Source: Bubalus kerabau (taxonomy: Eukaryota; Chordata; Mammalia; Artiodactyla; Bovidae). From it: a DNA stretch of 64,000 nt. Of this stretch, positions 1 to 10,850 are shown one piece after another. Numbering within the stretch: the first letter of the stretch is position 1; each line of letters starts with the position of its first letter. Below the pieces are notes generated by a model that worked only from the letters and a program-made list of their open reading frames with translations, was not told where the DNA came from and searched no databases. The position numbers and the translations under genes are program-made. The stretch is taken from contig NC_073629.1 in assembly GCF_029407905.1 (NCBI RefSeq), positions 50,390,801 to 50,454,800 on the forward strand. The letters are read 5' to 3'.

Positions 1-395
1 GGCCCTGTTCCCAGGCAGTCTGGGGTTCATGAGGGCATGGGTCTTGAAGGGACCCTGAAAAGTCACCTGAGCTTTCTTCCAGCCTCCTTGCAAGCACATG
101 TAGAGATTTTTATTTTCTTTTTTAAAAATAGTTCTATCATTGTTTTAATGAATTTTAACTCATTCATGGGCTACAGATCTAGAGGCGTGCTGATGTTTCT
201 TCATGCTCCTGATTCACCCCCTGCCTTCCATGGCCTTGGCTCCCTTCCCCGGCTCTTGCCCACTGGGGAGTGACTTTGTGCACTGTCTGCCAGAGAGCAA
301 TGTTGATCAGAGAGAGGAAGGTGCAGCCAAGGAGGGTGCAGGAACTGGGGGAGGCTGGCTCCCAGCCTGGCCCTCTGCCCTCTGCCTCCCTGCAG
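1..395 (+). other. ABCA4: ABCA4 intron 45, 3' part
   Basis: Non-coding sequence up to a pyrimidine-rich acceptor (ccctctgcctccctgcag) at 376-395. I see no repeat or other gene in it. Short open frames on both strands here are chance. Confidence 0.8.
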
Positions 396-499
396 GATGA
401 GCCCACCACAGGCATGGACCCCCAGGCACGCCGCATGCTGTGGAACACCATCATGGGCATCATCAGAGAAGGGAGAGCCGTGGTCCTCACTTCCCACAG
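396..499 (+). CDS. ABCA4: ABCA4 exon 46 (Walker B, D-loop, H-loop)
   Basis: 104 nt, starting on a codon boundary with GAT GAG (Asp-Glu of Walker B and the catalytic base). It reads DEPTTGMDPQARRML, then IIREGRAVVLTSH. The acceptor is tgcag at 391-395. The donor at 500-505 is gcaaga, so the following intron is GC-AG rather than GT-AG. The codon split AG/C joins to the next exon to make Ser, giving the H-loop context TSHS. Confidence 0.95.
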
Positions 500-3400
500 G
501 CAAGAGATTCCCAGGGGCTGAGGTGGGGCAGGCGGGTGATGGAGTCCAGTCCTCTCAGCCCTCACCTGCTCTCTCCCTGCCCCCAGCATGGAAGAGTGCG
601 AGGCCCTGTGTACCCGGCTGGCCATCATGGTGAAGGGTGCCTTTCAGTGTCTGGGCACCATCCAGCACCTCAAGTCCAAGTAAGGATATGGTGGGGGGTT
701 GTCTTTGTTACCTTCGGGGGAGAAGTGGGGAGTCAACAAGGCCTTGTGCTCTTTTCTGACATGTGAGACGTCTTGCTGCTCCCCCATGCCATGGGCAGAG
801 GTATCTGAGCCTGATTCTGCGGCAGCAGGTGGAGAAAACCGGTGTGCCGAATGTAGCTCTTCTTTATTGGGCTAACGGCCTGTGGCTGAAGGCTTGCTGA
901 GGCTCCAGATGTCCCCATCTGTTCTGAAAGGGGCAAATGCAGAGCCCAGTTGGGATGAGAGAGGGTCATTACCACTGCCTCGTTATCACACCACTTATCC
1001 CAACAGTCCAGAACCCGTGACCTATTTAATGAGTCCACAACCAGCATAGGAGCAACCCAGAGACCAAACAGCCTGAACAGTCAGTTTCTTTCTGGCATGT
1101 CATATGCTTTTTTTTCTCTTTCTTTTTTATTTTTTAAATTATGAAAGTATTATAACATATTTACAGGAGACTTGGAAAATACAGAATCATATGCTTTTGA
1201 GTTTGGGAAATGACCATGTATTATATGACAAACCAGCAATGCCAGTAATCTTTAGTAGGATTATCCTGTCCTGATAAATTGTAAACTGCTGTAAATAACG
1301 TGTTATTAATGACAGTTTGTGTGCCAAAGTGGACAATCACTTAAAATGAGATTTGGATAATAATGCCATACTCCCTTGCTTTCTGATATGTTTTATAAAC
1401 TAGGAAGGGTGGACTTTAAATTATTACTTATTTATCAAACACATTTTGAGAGCCCAGAATAGAAAAAGTCACCATGGCAGTTGGTGAAAGGAGGAACACA
1501 TAACCCACTGCATCTGTGCCAAGACACTTCGTCTCGATGTTCCAGGGGAGTGTCTTGCACAGCACACGTCAGGCTTCAAATACATCATATGCAACAACAA
1601 TTGAGGTGAAGGTCTAATAGGTTAGCTGCATCTGGGCACTAGACCCATAACGTCTTGAGTAACTACAGCTTGGACACTATACAGGGACTTCAGCATGTGA
1701 GGTCACCAGACCCATGTCAGCAGCTTCCAGTGTCCACCTGCTGGAGAACGTATGCTCCCTACCCCCTTTCCCTCTCAGTCCTCAGTTTCCTGTAGGAGAG
1801 CAGGTGAGCAGGAACATTCCTGTGTGAAGGATGGTCACTTTTCTGGGGGTGAAAGGTAAAGGCATTTTACTGTAAAGGGAAACAACCCTGGAACCTGGAT
1901 GGAGCACTGAAATAAGTATACAATGAGGTAAGTGTGAAGGGATGCCATCTAGCCATGCACTCACTCTCTAGTGGACCATTTATCCACATGCGAGTGACCT
2001 GATGAGTGAAGAAGGGAGGCATCCATGGCCCTGGACCTGGCAGCTCCATTTGTTCTGGAAGCTTCCCCAGGGAAGCACTGCCTTCCCAAGCCTTTTCTCC
2101 CACCAGGCCAGTCTCTTAAAGGCCCAGACAGTCTTTCCACCTCTGAGGAAGCCCTGGGCAACCTGTGATCTCTGCACAGGGCTCAGACAACCTTTGACTT
2201 CAGCACATACATTAAAGGGAATGGAGCAGGGAACACCTGTGTCTCCAGAAGGTGGACACAGGAAGCTGTGACATAGACCTGGAGACCCACTTCACCACGT
2301 GAGGCATTAAGACCTCTAAAAACTAGTGTCAAACCACCTCTCCAGGAACTATCATGGCCCTTTCGGTCCTAGTTTTAAACACGCACACAAGATCTATTTT
2401 GGTTTAGTTGCTAAGTTGTGTCTGACTCTTTTGCGACCCCATGGAGCCCACCAGGCTCTTCTGTCCATGAGATTTTCCAGGCAAGAATGCTGGAGTGGGT
2501 AGCTGCTTCCTTTTCTTCTCGAGATCTATAGTATGGGCCTTTAATCCCCAATATTTGTGATAAGTCTAGTCCTCATTTCAGGATTTCCTTAGATCCAGCT
2601 GCTAACAGGCCTGTTCCGCACTGCCATGTGCATCCCCCAGGTTTGGAGATGGCTACATTGTCACGATGAAAATCAGATCCCCAAAGGACGACTTGCTTCC
2701 TGACCTGGGTCCCGTGGAGCAGTTCTTCCAGGGCAACTTCCCAGGCAGCGTCCAGAGGGAGAGGCACCACAACATGCTGCAGTTCCAGGTCTCCTCCTCC
2801 TCCCTGGCCAGGATCTTCCGGCTGCTCGTCTCCCACAAGGACAGCCTGCTCATCGAGGAGTACTCAGTCACGCAGACCACACTGGACCAGGCAAGGCTGG
2901 GGGTGCCCAGCTGGGCAAAGCCTGGGCTGCAGTGCCCAGCTCAGCTGGAATCTACACAAGGGCAAGGGAGGATGTGCCCAAGTGCCAAGTCCTTCTGTCC
3001 ATTAGGGCAAACTTGGAAACTCAGAAATGGTTTTCTAAGAGTATTTCAGTCATCCACAGACTTCACTGACTTTTTTACAGCATTCTTCCTCACAACACTA
3101 TGATGTTTTTTCTCCTTCCCAGTTTGTGGCGATGGCCCTTTTTTCCTTTCAAATCATCTCTACTGATGCTTAATTTAAATACAATAGAATACACCTATTT
3201 AAAGTGTACAATTCAGTGAGTTTTGATAAATGTATGTGCCATGTGTCAGGTTTTTTTAACGTGATCATTTTTTATTGTGGTAAAATATGTATATAAAATA
3301 TATGTAATTATCATTTTAAGTGGCATTAAGTATATTCACATTGTTGTACAACCATCACCACCATCCATCTCTAGAAATTTTTCATCTTCCCAAACTGCAA

Positions 3401-5780
3401 CTCTGTACTCATCAAGCAGTAACTCCCAAGAACTGCTCCCCTGGCCACTGTTTTACATTCTGTTGACTACTCCACATACCTCGAAGACGTGGAATCACAC
3501 AGTATTTGTCCTTCTGCGTCTATCTTATTTCAGTTAACATAATGCCCTCAAGGTAAATCCATGTGGGAGCCTGTGTCAGAATATCCTCCCTTTTTAAGGT
3601 TGAATAATATTCAGTTGTGTGTACATACCATGTTTTGTTATCCATTCATCCATATGGACGTTTGTTTCTGGGTTTCATTGGTTTTTATTTGTTCTTTTTA
3701 AAATAAATATCCTTAAAGATTACTCAGCGTAGCAGAAGAAACAGGCAAGTCTCTGCTTACTCTCTGAGGAGCTGGCTCCCAGCCCCTTCTTGCCAGCATA
3801 AGTAGATGGAGGCAGGGACAAGAGTTGGTCACACTGCACGTTGAATTGAGAATAGAAAACTGGAGCAATCAACTCCCGTCTTCCTGGTTTTGATTTTTTA
3901 GTTATTCCTGTAGAGGTTTAGGAGGCTACCACTAGCTGAGACTCTGCCTCGTTTACCCATAATCCCCTGCGGGCACGCCTTTGGCTTAGCTCACGAGTCT
4001 AAGAAGAAGCCCTGTGCCCTGGGCAGGACACAGGCTGCTCCAGCAGGGCTGTACATTAACTGTGGGAAACAACAGAGTGAGTGGGTGGGAGGGTAGGTAG
4101 AGGGTGCCCTTTTCTGGAACTATCTACCTACTCTTGCCCTTCTCTTGCCTCCAGGTATTTGTGAACTTTGCTAAACAGCAGAATGAAACTTACGACCTCC
4201 CTTTGCACCCTCGAGCTGCAGGAGCCAGCCGACAGGCCAAGGTACCCCTGCCACCCCTTCCCTGTCCACTGCTTGGGGCAGATCCTTGGCTTAGGGACCC
4301 AACTGACACACTGGGCCTGCAGAGGCCCCAGACATGCCTCCTGCAGACAGTCCCACCCATAGCAGCCCTCATCTCCTCTCTGCCACTCCTCACTTGTCTG
4401 GGCCGAAGGTAGCTGTGTACCTTCCTTTTATAATCAGGAAACTTGTGGATGGTATCGGAGAACATTTTTGAAAAGATCTTTCTCATATATTTTTGCTTAT
4501 AGCAAAAAAAAAAAATTGGATTTTGGAAATAAGCAGGGAAGATAGGAGAGAATATTAAAATATTTCAGTTGTTGGGATACTTGACATATACATCTGGTCT
4601 TATGTTTGAGTTTCAAAGTAAGCAAATTAACTGGCACTCATTTCACTGGTGGTCTCATTTGGCTAAATATTATTCTCTGTTTTATGAAGAGGTCTCTTTG
4701 CTCTTTATAAAAATTTCAAGATGATGAAGGAAGTAACAGTAAAAGGTATGTACCCTGGCCTGTCATAACTCTTGGGATACGTGCCTCCACATTCCTGCCC
4801 TGACACAGCACCCACGTAAGGAACACATTCATCCCAGTTCCCCAGAAAGAGATCAAAAGAGAGCTGGAGAAAGTCCTGGAGGAGGCGACCTAAGCCTGGG
4901 GTGTTAAAGGATCAAATTAATTCAGCCATCCTCTCCTGACTTACCTGGAGAGTAAATCAAATAAAATCAAAGTATTTTTTTCAATAAGCCTAATTTCCCA
5001 TAAAGTTCTCATTCCTCCCGGTTTCCTGATTGTGAGAAAAACCAGGTGCAGGTAATGATTGAAACATTCCTTTCCAAGGCACTATTTGTGATGCATTTTC
5101 CCCATTTCTCTTGACCAGCAGAGACCTAATGGCTACTTGGCAAGGCTGACTTTGCCCAGAAATACCTACGTAAAGGCATCTGTCCAGGGAAAATTAGTTC
5201 TGCTGAGATTTTCCAGCCATTCTTTCTGATTTATAAATCTTATATTTGCTGTTTACACCAGCAGAAAATTATTCTTTGAAAGTAGTTGCAGTTACAAATT
5301 CCTTTTGTAACTCAAAATGAATAATTTGGTTTCAAAAGTTTTTCCTAAAACTGTCAGTGGTCTCCTCACCCCCATCTGGCATGTGCCCTCTTAAAGGGGT
5401 AATACCAGGTCATCTCTGGACCTGACAAGGGGCATTCATGATCTGCCATCTGCAGCAGTTAACTCCAAACTTTCCCTCTTACTAGATGTGATCGTTTTCT
5501 ATTTTGTCTGTCACATTTTAGCATACGGATACTAGAAAACCTACTGCAGCATATTTATTAAATCAGCATTTTTCCATAATAAATGTGTGGTTCAAAACCT
5601 AACCCTGACTCTGTGACATACAACCTTTATAAAGCTTTGCAAAAACTCTCCTGCAGAGCATTGTACATAAGTAAATGTCATGAAACAAATAGTAATTATG
5701 TTTTTGTTTACATTATCCCATTTTAAAACAATTTTCTTCTACAGGAAGTGGACAAAGGGAATTCTGCACCTCAAGGATGA
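396..5780 (+). CDS. ABCA4: ABCA4, 3' end (last five coding exons, partial gene)
   Basis: ABCA4 is the retina-specific ABC transporter of photoreceptor disc membranes that flips N-retinylidene-phosphatidylethanolamine to the cytoplasmic leaflet. Only the end of the second nucleotide-binding domain and the C-terminal tail are here. Joined exons 396-499, 587-679, 2641-2890, 4155-4241 and a terminal exon (5745-5780 preferred) read without a stop. They start with DEPTTGMDPQARRML: the Walker B aspartate and catalytic glutamate, then the D-loop. The H-loop histidine follows in VVLTSH, then SMEECEALCTRLAIMVKG, and the ABCA-family VFVNFA motif opens the fourth exon. Phases and lengths (104, 93, 250, 87 nt) fit human exons 46-49 as I remember them. 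Walker A, the signature motif and all membrane segments lie left of the window. No frameshift or stop is seen, so the gene looks functional. Confidence 0.95.
500..586 (+). other. ABCA4: ABCA4 intron 46, GC-AG type, 87 bp
   Basis: A very short intron bounded by AG|GCAAG and a strong pyrimidine tract ending ccccag at 581-586. Moving the donor to a nearby GT would break the frame or lose the conserved TSHSMEEC junction, so the GC donor is well supported. Confidence 0.85.
587..679 (+). CDS. ABCA4: ABCA4 exon 47
   Basis: 93 nt coding for (S)MEECEALCTRLAIMVKG and then AFQCLGTIQHLKSK, the segment after the H-loop that is conserved through the ABCA family. The donor is gtaagg at 680-685. The last codon is split AA/G with the next exon. 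Confidence 0.95.
680..2640 (+). other. ABCA4: ABCA4 intron 47
   Basis: 1,961 bp GT-AG intron. It holds one Bov-A-type SINE at about 2397-2522. Elsewhere I see no recognisable gene or well-preserved repeat; a T-rich stretch lies at 1109-1137. Confidence 0.85.
2397..2522 (-). mobile_element. Bov-A-related SINE fragment
   Basis: Reads as the Bov-A unit in reverse orientation: gttgctaagttgtgtctgac, then gaccccatgga, gattttccaggcaagaatgc and tggagtgggt. The tRNA-derived head is missing, so this is a truncated or old copy inside ABCA4 intron 47. Confidence 0.75.
2641..2890 (+). CDS. ABCA4: ABCA4 exon 48
   Basis: 250 nt after acceptor cccccag. It encodes (K)FGDGYIVTMKIRSPKDD and the cytoplasmic segment through SSSSLARIFRLLVSHKDSL to SVTQTTLDQ. 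This is the regulatory region after NBD2. The donor at 2891-2896 is gcaagg, a second GC donor within four introns. The exon ends in phase 0, and the next exon resumes with VFVNFA. Confidence 0.95.
2891..4154 (+). other. ABCA4: ABCA4 intron 48, GC-AG type
   Basis: 1,264 bp intron starting GCAAGG and ending cctccag. Its middle is an old L1 3' end (about 3165-3700). The remainder shows no gene. Confidence 0.85.
3165..3700 (-). mobile_element. Old L1 (L1M-type) 3' UTR
   Basis: Matches the common mammalian L1MB/L1ME 3' UTR text: tttattgtggtaaaatatgt, attcacattgttgtacaacc, atcaccaccatcc, then ggttgaataatattcagttg. The T-rich side lies on the left, which gives minus orientation. It is diverged and so predates ruminants. 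Confidence 0.75.
4155..4241 (+). CDS. ABCA4: ABCA4 exon 49 (VFVNFA motif)
   Basis: 87 nt after acceptor cctccag. It encodes VFVNFAKQQNETYDLPLHP and then RAAGASRQAK. VFVNFA is the short hydrophobic C-terminal motif shared by ABCA1, ABCA4 and ABCA7. The donor is gtaccc at 4242-4247. The exon ends in phase 0. Human has Gln where this copy has the final Lys, from memory of the human protein. Confidence 0.93.
4242..5744 (+). other. ABCA4: ABCA4 intron 49
   Basis: About 1.5 kb of AT-rich sequence. No well-preserved repeat or gene is recognised. It ends in a good tract and acceptor, ttttcttctacag at 5732-5744. Confidence 0.7.
5745..5780 (+). CDS. ABCA4: ABCA4 terminal coding exon (exon 50, preferred model)
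   Basis: After a convincing pyrimidine tract and acag at 5741-5744, the frame from exon 49 continues as EVDKGNSAPQG and then TGA at 5778-5780. That gives a tail about ten residues longer than human, where exon 50 adds only one residue. The segment aligning to the human last exon seems to begin near 6133. There, TCC ATC TGA would give a two-residue end, but the upstream acceptor context is poor. Both models share one 3' UTR end. Confidence 0.6.
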   Translation, partial: EVDKGNSAPQG

Positions 5781-6483
5781 CCTTAATTATGATTTCTTGG
5801 CTTTTAAGACAGTAAGGACATGATAACTTCCTTGGGCTAAAAAAACAAACCAAAAGGCACTATAAGAAATGTTACAGAGGGTGTGGCTAATGTACATGTC
5901 AACATGTACGTGCATGGTAGGGCATGAATCTTTAAAACATCTGGATCGTAGAGTCAGAACCTGCAGAATCATCGGCTCCAAACATTACAGACAAGGAAAT
6001 AAACATAACCTGTAAACTTGGATGATCTGATAGACTTCAGTGCCCTCAGCTAAGCTTCCTTCAGAGCTTGACCGACGACTATTTAACTTAAAGTCTAAAA
6101 GCCATCGAACCAGAACACCGAGATGAAGACAGTCCATCTGATCTGCTTCTACACTGCTCAGGTTTTCTGCTGCAGCTCAAAAAGAACTGTAGGCAGCTGA
6201 AAAGGCAGGAGCCTTTGCCATATGGTCATTCACACCAGCCAGCATAAGCAATCCCTTGGCAGCAGAAATGAACACAGAGGAGGCACACAGTAGACTCCAA
6301 ATGGAGGCTTTTTCAGAAGGAAACAGGAACTGACTCGCTCACCTGGAACACCTGATGGGGAAACTTACCCAACCAAGGAGTACAAAACGCGTTTCATCCA
6401 GACCACAGAAGGAGAAGCCTTGGTCCGACTTCCTCCTGGCCATGGCCTCCATACTGCTCTCATTTCAAGTGGATCTGCTTTTT

Positions 6484-6508
6484 GTGTGTGTGTATGTGTG
6501 TGTGTGTT
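6484..6508 (+). repeat. (TG)n microsatellite in the ABCA4 3' UTR
   Basis: Interrupted TG run (tgtgtgtgtatgtgtgtgtg) just upstream of the poly(A) signal. Confidence 0.9.
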
Positions 6509-6522
6509 ATTTTTCAAGAGAA

Positions 6523-6528
6523 AATAAA
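6523..6528 (+). terminator. ABCA4: Poly(A) signal AATAAA of ABCA4
   Basis: AATAAA within agagaaaataaagtgcaaac. It sits right after the conserved UTR block and the TG run. Cleavage would fall about 10-25 nt downstream. No other good signal is near. Confidence 0.8.
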
Positions 6529-6816
6529 GTGCAAACATACTTTCAACAAACTATCCCAATTCACTCCTCTCCCTGCGTGCACCATCTGGTGTAGTTTTGG
6601 ACATTCCCTATACCCATAATGCTTGCCATCATTGCATGAGCTTATGTGAGGGTAATTGCCCCAGGAGTGCCAGTCACAGCAAGCTTCTGTAATGAGCTGG
6701 TCTCGATGTTGCATGTCAAGGCTGCTTCACAGGGTTTGAGACAACACCCAGCTGGCAATGCATGTAGACATTATCCACTGTCAGCTGGGTATTATTTGCA
6801 TCTAGGATTAGTTCCC

Positions 6817-7084
6817 TGCTGCTGCTGCTGCTAAGTCACTTTAATCGTGTCCAACTCTGTGCGACCCCATAGATGGCAGCCCACCAGGCTTCCCCGTCCC
6901 TGGGATTCTCCAGGCAAGAACACTGGAGTGGGTTGCCATTTCCTTCTCCAATGCATGAAAGTGAAAAGTGAAAGAGAAGTTGCACAGTCGTGTCCGACTC
7001 TTCGCAACTCCATGGACTGCAGCCTACCAGGCTCCTCCGTCCATGGGATTTTCTAGGCAAAAGTACTGGAGTGGGGTGCCATTG
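6817..7084 (+). mobile_element. Bov-A2 SINE (dimeric)
   Basis: Complete dimer. A CTG-repeat head (gctgctgctgctgctaagtc) leads into the first Bov-A unit, then the linker gcatgaaagtgaaaagtgaa, then a second Bov-A unit ending gagtggggtgccattg. It lies just downstream of ABCA4. Confidence 0.9.
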
Positions 7085-8944
7085 GAAACTAAATCCCGCA
7101 AGCCACAAAGTACCACAAAAAATAAATAAATAAAAATTTTGAAATACTAGTCATGAAACATAAGCAGGGAAACTTCGAGAGGGAGGAGGCATGCACATAC
7201 TTAGCCTGAGCTTGAGGAAAATTCAAGTTGGAAACTAGACCCAAATCTCCTGAGAACATGTTTAATTTATTGAAAACTTTCCCAATCTGGTTTAATAAGA
7301 GAGATTTACAAAGAAGAGGAGGAGAAAATGGAGTCAGTTTAGAAAACAAGACCACTTGGGAGGTGTTCCAGGAGTATGACTTGCTGCCATATTTTCTAAT
7401 TTCCTGTTCTTCTTTGGGGAACTCAAGATTTTAGAACAGCTGAGATTAAGAGGATCTCTTTCAGTCTAAGTAAAGAGCTCATAGAGAGCTTGATTTGTTC
7501 CTGCGCTCTAGATCTCCTAGAGAAAGAAGAGGAAAGCGGGGCAGAAAACAAGTCAGCAGAGCTCTGGGCTTGGGAGAAAGGGTCTCTGTGGCAGCCTAAG
7601 TATTTGCACAGGACCAGTGAGGAGGAAGTTAGCACCAGCAGCCTGAGGGGCTTGTGGAGAAAGGGGAAAGGTTTTCCCCTAGAAGGACAGCAGTATCACC
7701 TTCCTAAAACAGGCCGCAGAAGCTCTCAGCCCTCTGGACCCAGGCTATGTGGGGCTTGGTTTCCTCAGTGTGGTACTTCAATGCCTCAGCAGGTCCTCTG
7801 AGATGAACATGACTCCTGGGGTCCACAGGGCGTAACTGCTGCCACATTTGTCCAAGGTGTTTGTCAAGTTCAAGAAAGCAGAGGCACTAGAAGTTTCAGA
7901 TTCAGAGACTTAAAGGCTTGTAGAGCTAAGAAAAAAAAAAAGACTCAGTTTTCAAAAACGAAATCTTTATGTAATTGTTTGATTTACACTGTTTTGACAG
8001 AAAAGGAAACCAAGTCCCAGAAGGATTCAACTACTCGGCCGGCCATCCAGGCTTCCCTTCAGGCCTCGCTCTGGTCCTCCTCTTGTTACTTCACTCGCAT
8101 GTCTGAAGACACATGCCCATCAGACCCAGAATTCCCTGCCCAGCTGGTGTAAAGTCTGCCTCTAGGGCCCGGTGGGCCTCTTTCCTGGGTCATCGATGGT
8201 CCTTGATCTCTCAGGCTCAAGTCTGCTCATGGCTGAGGGCTCTTGGGAAAGCAGGAAAGCGATGAAAAGAGGGGTAAGCCATGGGGCAGCTGGCTCTGCA
8301 TCACCACCGTCCAACACAGGACTCCAAGGAATCCAAGAAGTTGATAGTTGAGCCTACCTCACCAAGGAGGGCATTATTTAGCAGTTTCTTTGCTTAGTTT
8401 ATTACTTTAAGAATTGAGACATACATGATATGGGAATCCCTCAAAGCTACTCTCTTCAGAGCCTTTCCCAAAGCTCACCATGACACATAGTCAGCTTTTC
8501 AAGCAGCTGTCTGATATCAAGGCTCAGGCATGTGTGTCTCATCAGTCAAGCTTTGGCCAAACCAGTCATCCTCTTGGTTCAGTACCTTAGTAACTTTCCT
8601 AAGGGACCACAGCACCTTGTAGCCAAATCCCTTAGTCCTGGGTTGTGGTGAGTTTCAGGAAGGACACGTCATCTACAAAGCACTGCACACACAGCACCTA
8701 GTTGACAGGATCCCTGGCACACAGCTCTGCAATTGTGCTATTCTCATTTTCCGCCAGAACTTGGCAATCTCTTTGGTCTTGAATGATACTGACTGCTGAG
8801 TCCATCTTCTTATGCCAGCTAGAGAAGGAAAAGATAAGAGAGGAGGGGAGAAAAGGGCAGGAGCATCCAGTGCTCCACATCCTGGGTCTAAAGCAGGGCA
8901 CAAGATACAGCCAATGTCTCTGTGGTATTAATATTCTCATGCGT
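7085..8944. other. Intergenic, no gene seen
   Basis: Mostly unique-looking sequence with a short AAAT-rich tract near 7113-7133. No exon, RNA gene or clear repeat could be supported; the open frames are short and unlike known proteins. Confidence 0.6.
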
Positions 8945-9363
8945 TATTGTTCAGTTGATAAGCAATGTCCAACTCTTTGGGACCCTATGGTCTGCAGCAC
9001 GCCAGGCACTTCTGTCCCCCCTTATCTCCTGGAGTTTGCTCAGACTCATGTCCATTGAGTCAGTGATGGTATTTAACCATCTCATCCTCTGCCGCCCCCT
9101 TCTCCTTTTGCCTTCAGTCTTTCACAGCATCACAGTCTCTCCAATGAACCAGCTCTTCACATCAGGTGACCAAAGTATTGAAGCTTCAGCTTCAGCATCA
9201 GTCTTTCCAATGAATACTCAGGGTTAATTTCCTTTAGAATTGACTGGTTTGATTTCCTTGCAGTCCAAGGGACTCTCAAGAGTCATCTCCAGCACCAGTT
9301 TGAAATCATCAATTCTTCAGCACTCAGCCTTCTTTATGGTCCAACTCTCACATCCTCACATTC
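8945..9363 (-). mobile_element. BovB LINE 3' fragment (diverged)
   Basis: Reverse-oriented BovB end: ccaactctttgggaccctat, gtctgcagcacgccaggcac, gtgatggtatttaaccatct, ctccaatgaaccagctcttc, then ttgcagtccaagggactctc. Many substitutions and small indels mark an older copy. Confidence 0.85.
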
Positions 9364-9429
9364 TCATGTGGGGGTCATCAACCTTTCTGAAGGGGCCAGA
9401 GAGTACAATGGACTAAATGAATTGTTTCC

Positions 9430-10110
9430 AATTCATGCAATGGATGCTATATAGCAGTGGAAATGAATTAATTAAAAATATGTATTTCAAAATAGATAAA
9501 TCTCAAAACTTAATGATTAGCAAAATAGCCAACAGCAGCAGGATATAAATAGCAAGACCTTCTCTGGCTACTCAATCTAAATTTTCAACTGTCCCATCCC
9601 CATCCTGACATCATACGCACTTCTATGCTTTTTCTTAAATCCTTGGAAGTTATATTATCAAACATACTGTATGTTTTTACTTTCTCTTCTTGTTTATTGT
9701 TTCTCTGCTCCCCTAAATACAAACTCCACGAGGGCAGAAATTTTTGTTTAGTTTCTTATTTTTTCTGGTTGTTGTTAACCAAACCATTTTTAATTTTTAA
9801 ATTCTTGGCATTACAGAACTAAACTGAAATGTAACATTCTGCTCTTACATTTCTTATCAACAAACATAACTATACTTCATGAGCCAAAAAGCCCAAAACA
9901 AAACTAAAAACAGAAAAGCTTGTGAAACTAAATACGAATTCCAGCATTAACAGCTGAACAGAGAATGTGATTTTTAAATTTTTAGCAAATGATACAAAGT
10001 TGTATAGAAACTGAACACTTAGAAATAATTTAAAACCTGAAAATCACTGACCAGAAATCACACAATTTGATTATGTGGACACAAGATTAAAAGCTTATGA
10101 GTGAATCTAC
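9430..10110 (+). other. Intergenic, weak old L1 traces
   Basis: Around 9440-9560 the text (atgctatatagcagtggaaatgaa, aaaatagccaac) is like an ancient L1M/HAL1 3' region. The segment 9600-10110 shows AT-rich sequence without a gene. Confidence 0.4.
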
Positions 10111-10116
10111 ATTGTT

Positions 10117-10771
10117 CTAGCTACAGCACCTGCCCTTCTCAGAGGAAAGCCTGGCATTGATTAGATTCTGCGCCACACTAACACTGGCCACAGAATCAGT
10201 GATAGCAATCTGCCTTCCAGGACAGCCTTCCATTGGGTCAGCAGTTTTGATCTGGGCCCTGGATATCTGGCAGATCTCATTAATGTTGGTGCCTTGGCCC
10301 CTGACTAAGTAACCAATTAAGCTATTTAGAATGGTGCGTTCGTGGGTGGTTTGACTAAAGGCATCCAAACTTGCCCAATAGCCTTTTATCTCTGGAAAGC
10401 TGGAGTCAATTCTGGTAAATCCAGTCTCACCACGAATCACAGCAAAGTGATGCCATCTGGTTCAACTTAGCCATATAGAGTGGAGAAATGGTGTGTTGCC
10501 CTTGAATTGAGTAGGCATGCAGTCGTGGTTCCTCTGGGTCATGGGTGGTGTAGGGGTAGCTTGCAGCATCACTGCACCCACCTTGGCAGCCCTCACAGAT
10601 GACAGAGAGATATCCGGCATGGGCTGGTACAAATGGTCATGACTCTTCATTTGGGGACCCAGAGAGCATCTCTAGCATGCCCAGGCAGAGCTGCTTGGCA
10701 TGCTCAGTGATAGAGCACAGAATGCTAGCGATGATGATGGCCCACTCAGTGAAGCTGCCCAGCATATTTCC
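10117..10771 (-). pseudogene. PCBP1: PCBP1 processed pseudogene, 5'-truncated
   Basis: PCBP1 encodes a poly(rC)-binding KH-domain RNA-binding protein and is itself an intronless retrogene. Read on the minus strand, the sequence follows the PCBP1 C-terminal half: NMLGSFTEWAIIIAS, HAKQLCLGMLEML, GGCSDAASYPYTTHD, AYSIQGQHTISPLYMAKLNQ, then FPEIKGYWASLDAF, NINEICQISRAQIKTADP, ISVAQ-like text and NARLSSEKG, ending at a TAG (10117-10119). There is a stop after NEES, another after the MAKLNQ block, and a frameshift before the KH3 part. KH1 and most of KH2 are missing. No introns are seen, so this is a dead retrocopy. It could instead derive from a close paralogue, but the SSEKG ending favours PCBP1. 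Confidence 0.85.
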
Positions 10772-10784
10772 CATCCCCAGTGTT

Positions 10785-10850
10785 AAAAACAGTGCCTGGC
10801 CATAGGAGTCACTCAGTAAGTATCAATATTTGTTGAATTAATGACTAAAT
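10785..10850 (+). mobile_element. L2 3' tail (fragment)
   Basis: Text cagtgcctggccataggagt, then cactcagtaagtatcaatat and ttgttgaattaatga is the typical end of an ancient L2 LINE. Confidence 0.55.

Larger units (their letters stand above)
5781..6540 (+). other. ABCA4: ABCA4 3' UTR
   Basis: The part from about 6133 to 6540 resembles the human ABCA4 3' UTR as I remember it, for example tgactcgctcacctggaaca, cctgatgggg and ctgctctcatttcaagtgga, followed by a TG repeat at 6484-6508. If the exon starts at 5745, the 5781-6132 stretch is also UTR. Confidence 0.75.

Noticed and set aside
6817..7084. tRNA or small RNA genes within the many SINEs
   Set aside because: The tRNA-like heads are parts of Bov-tA and CHR elements; none folds as an intact tRNA gene on inspection.
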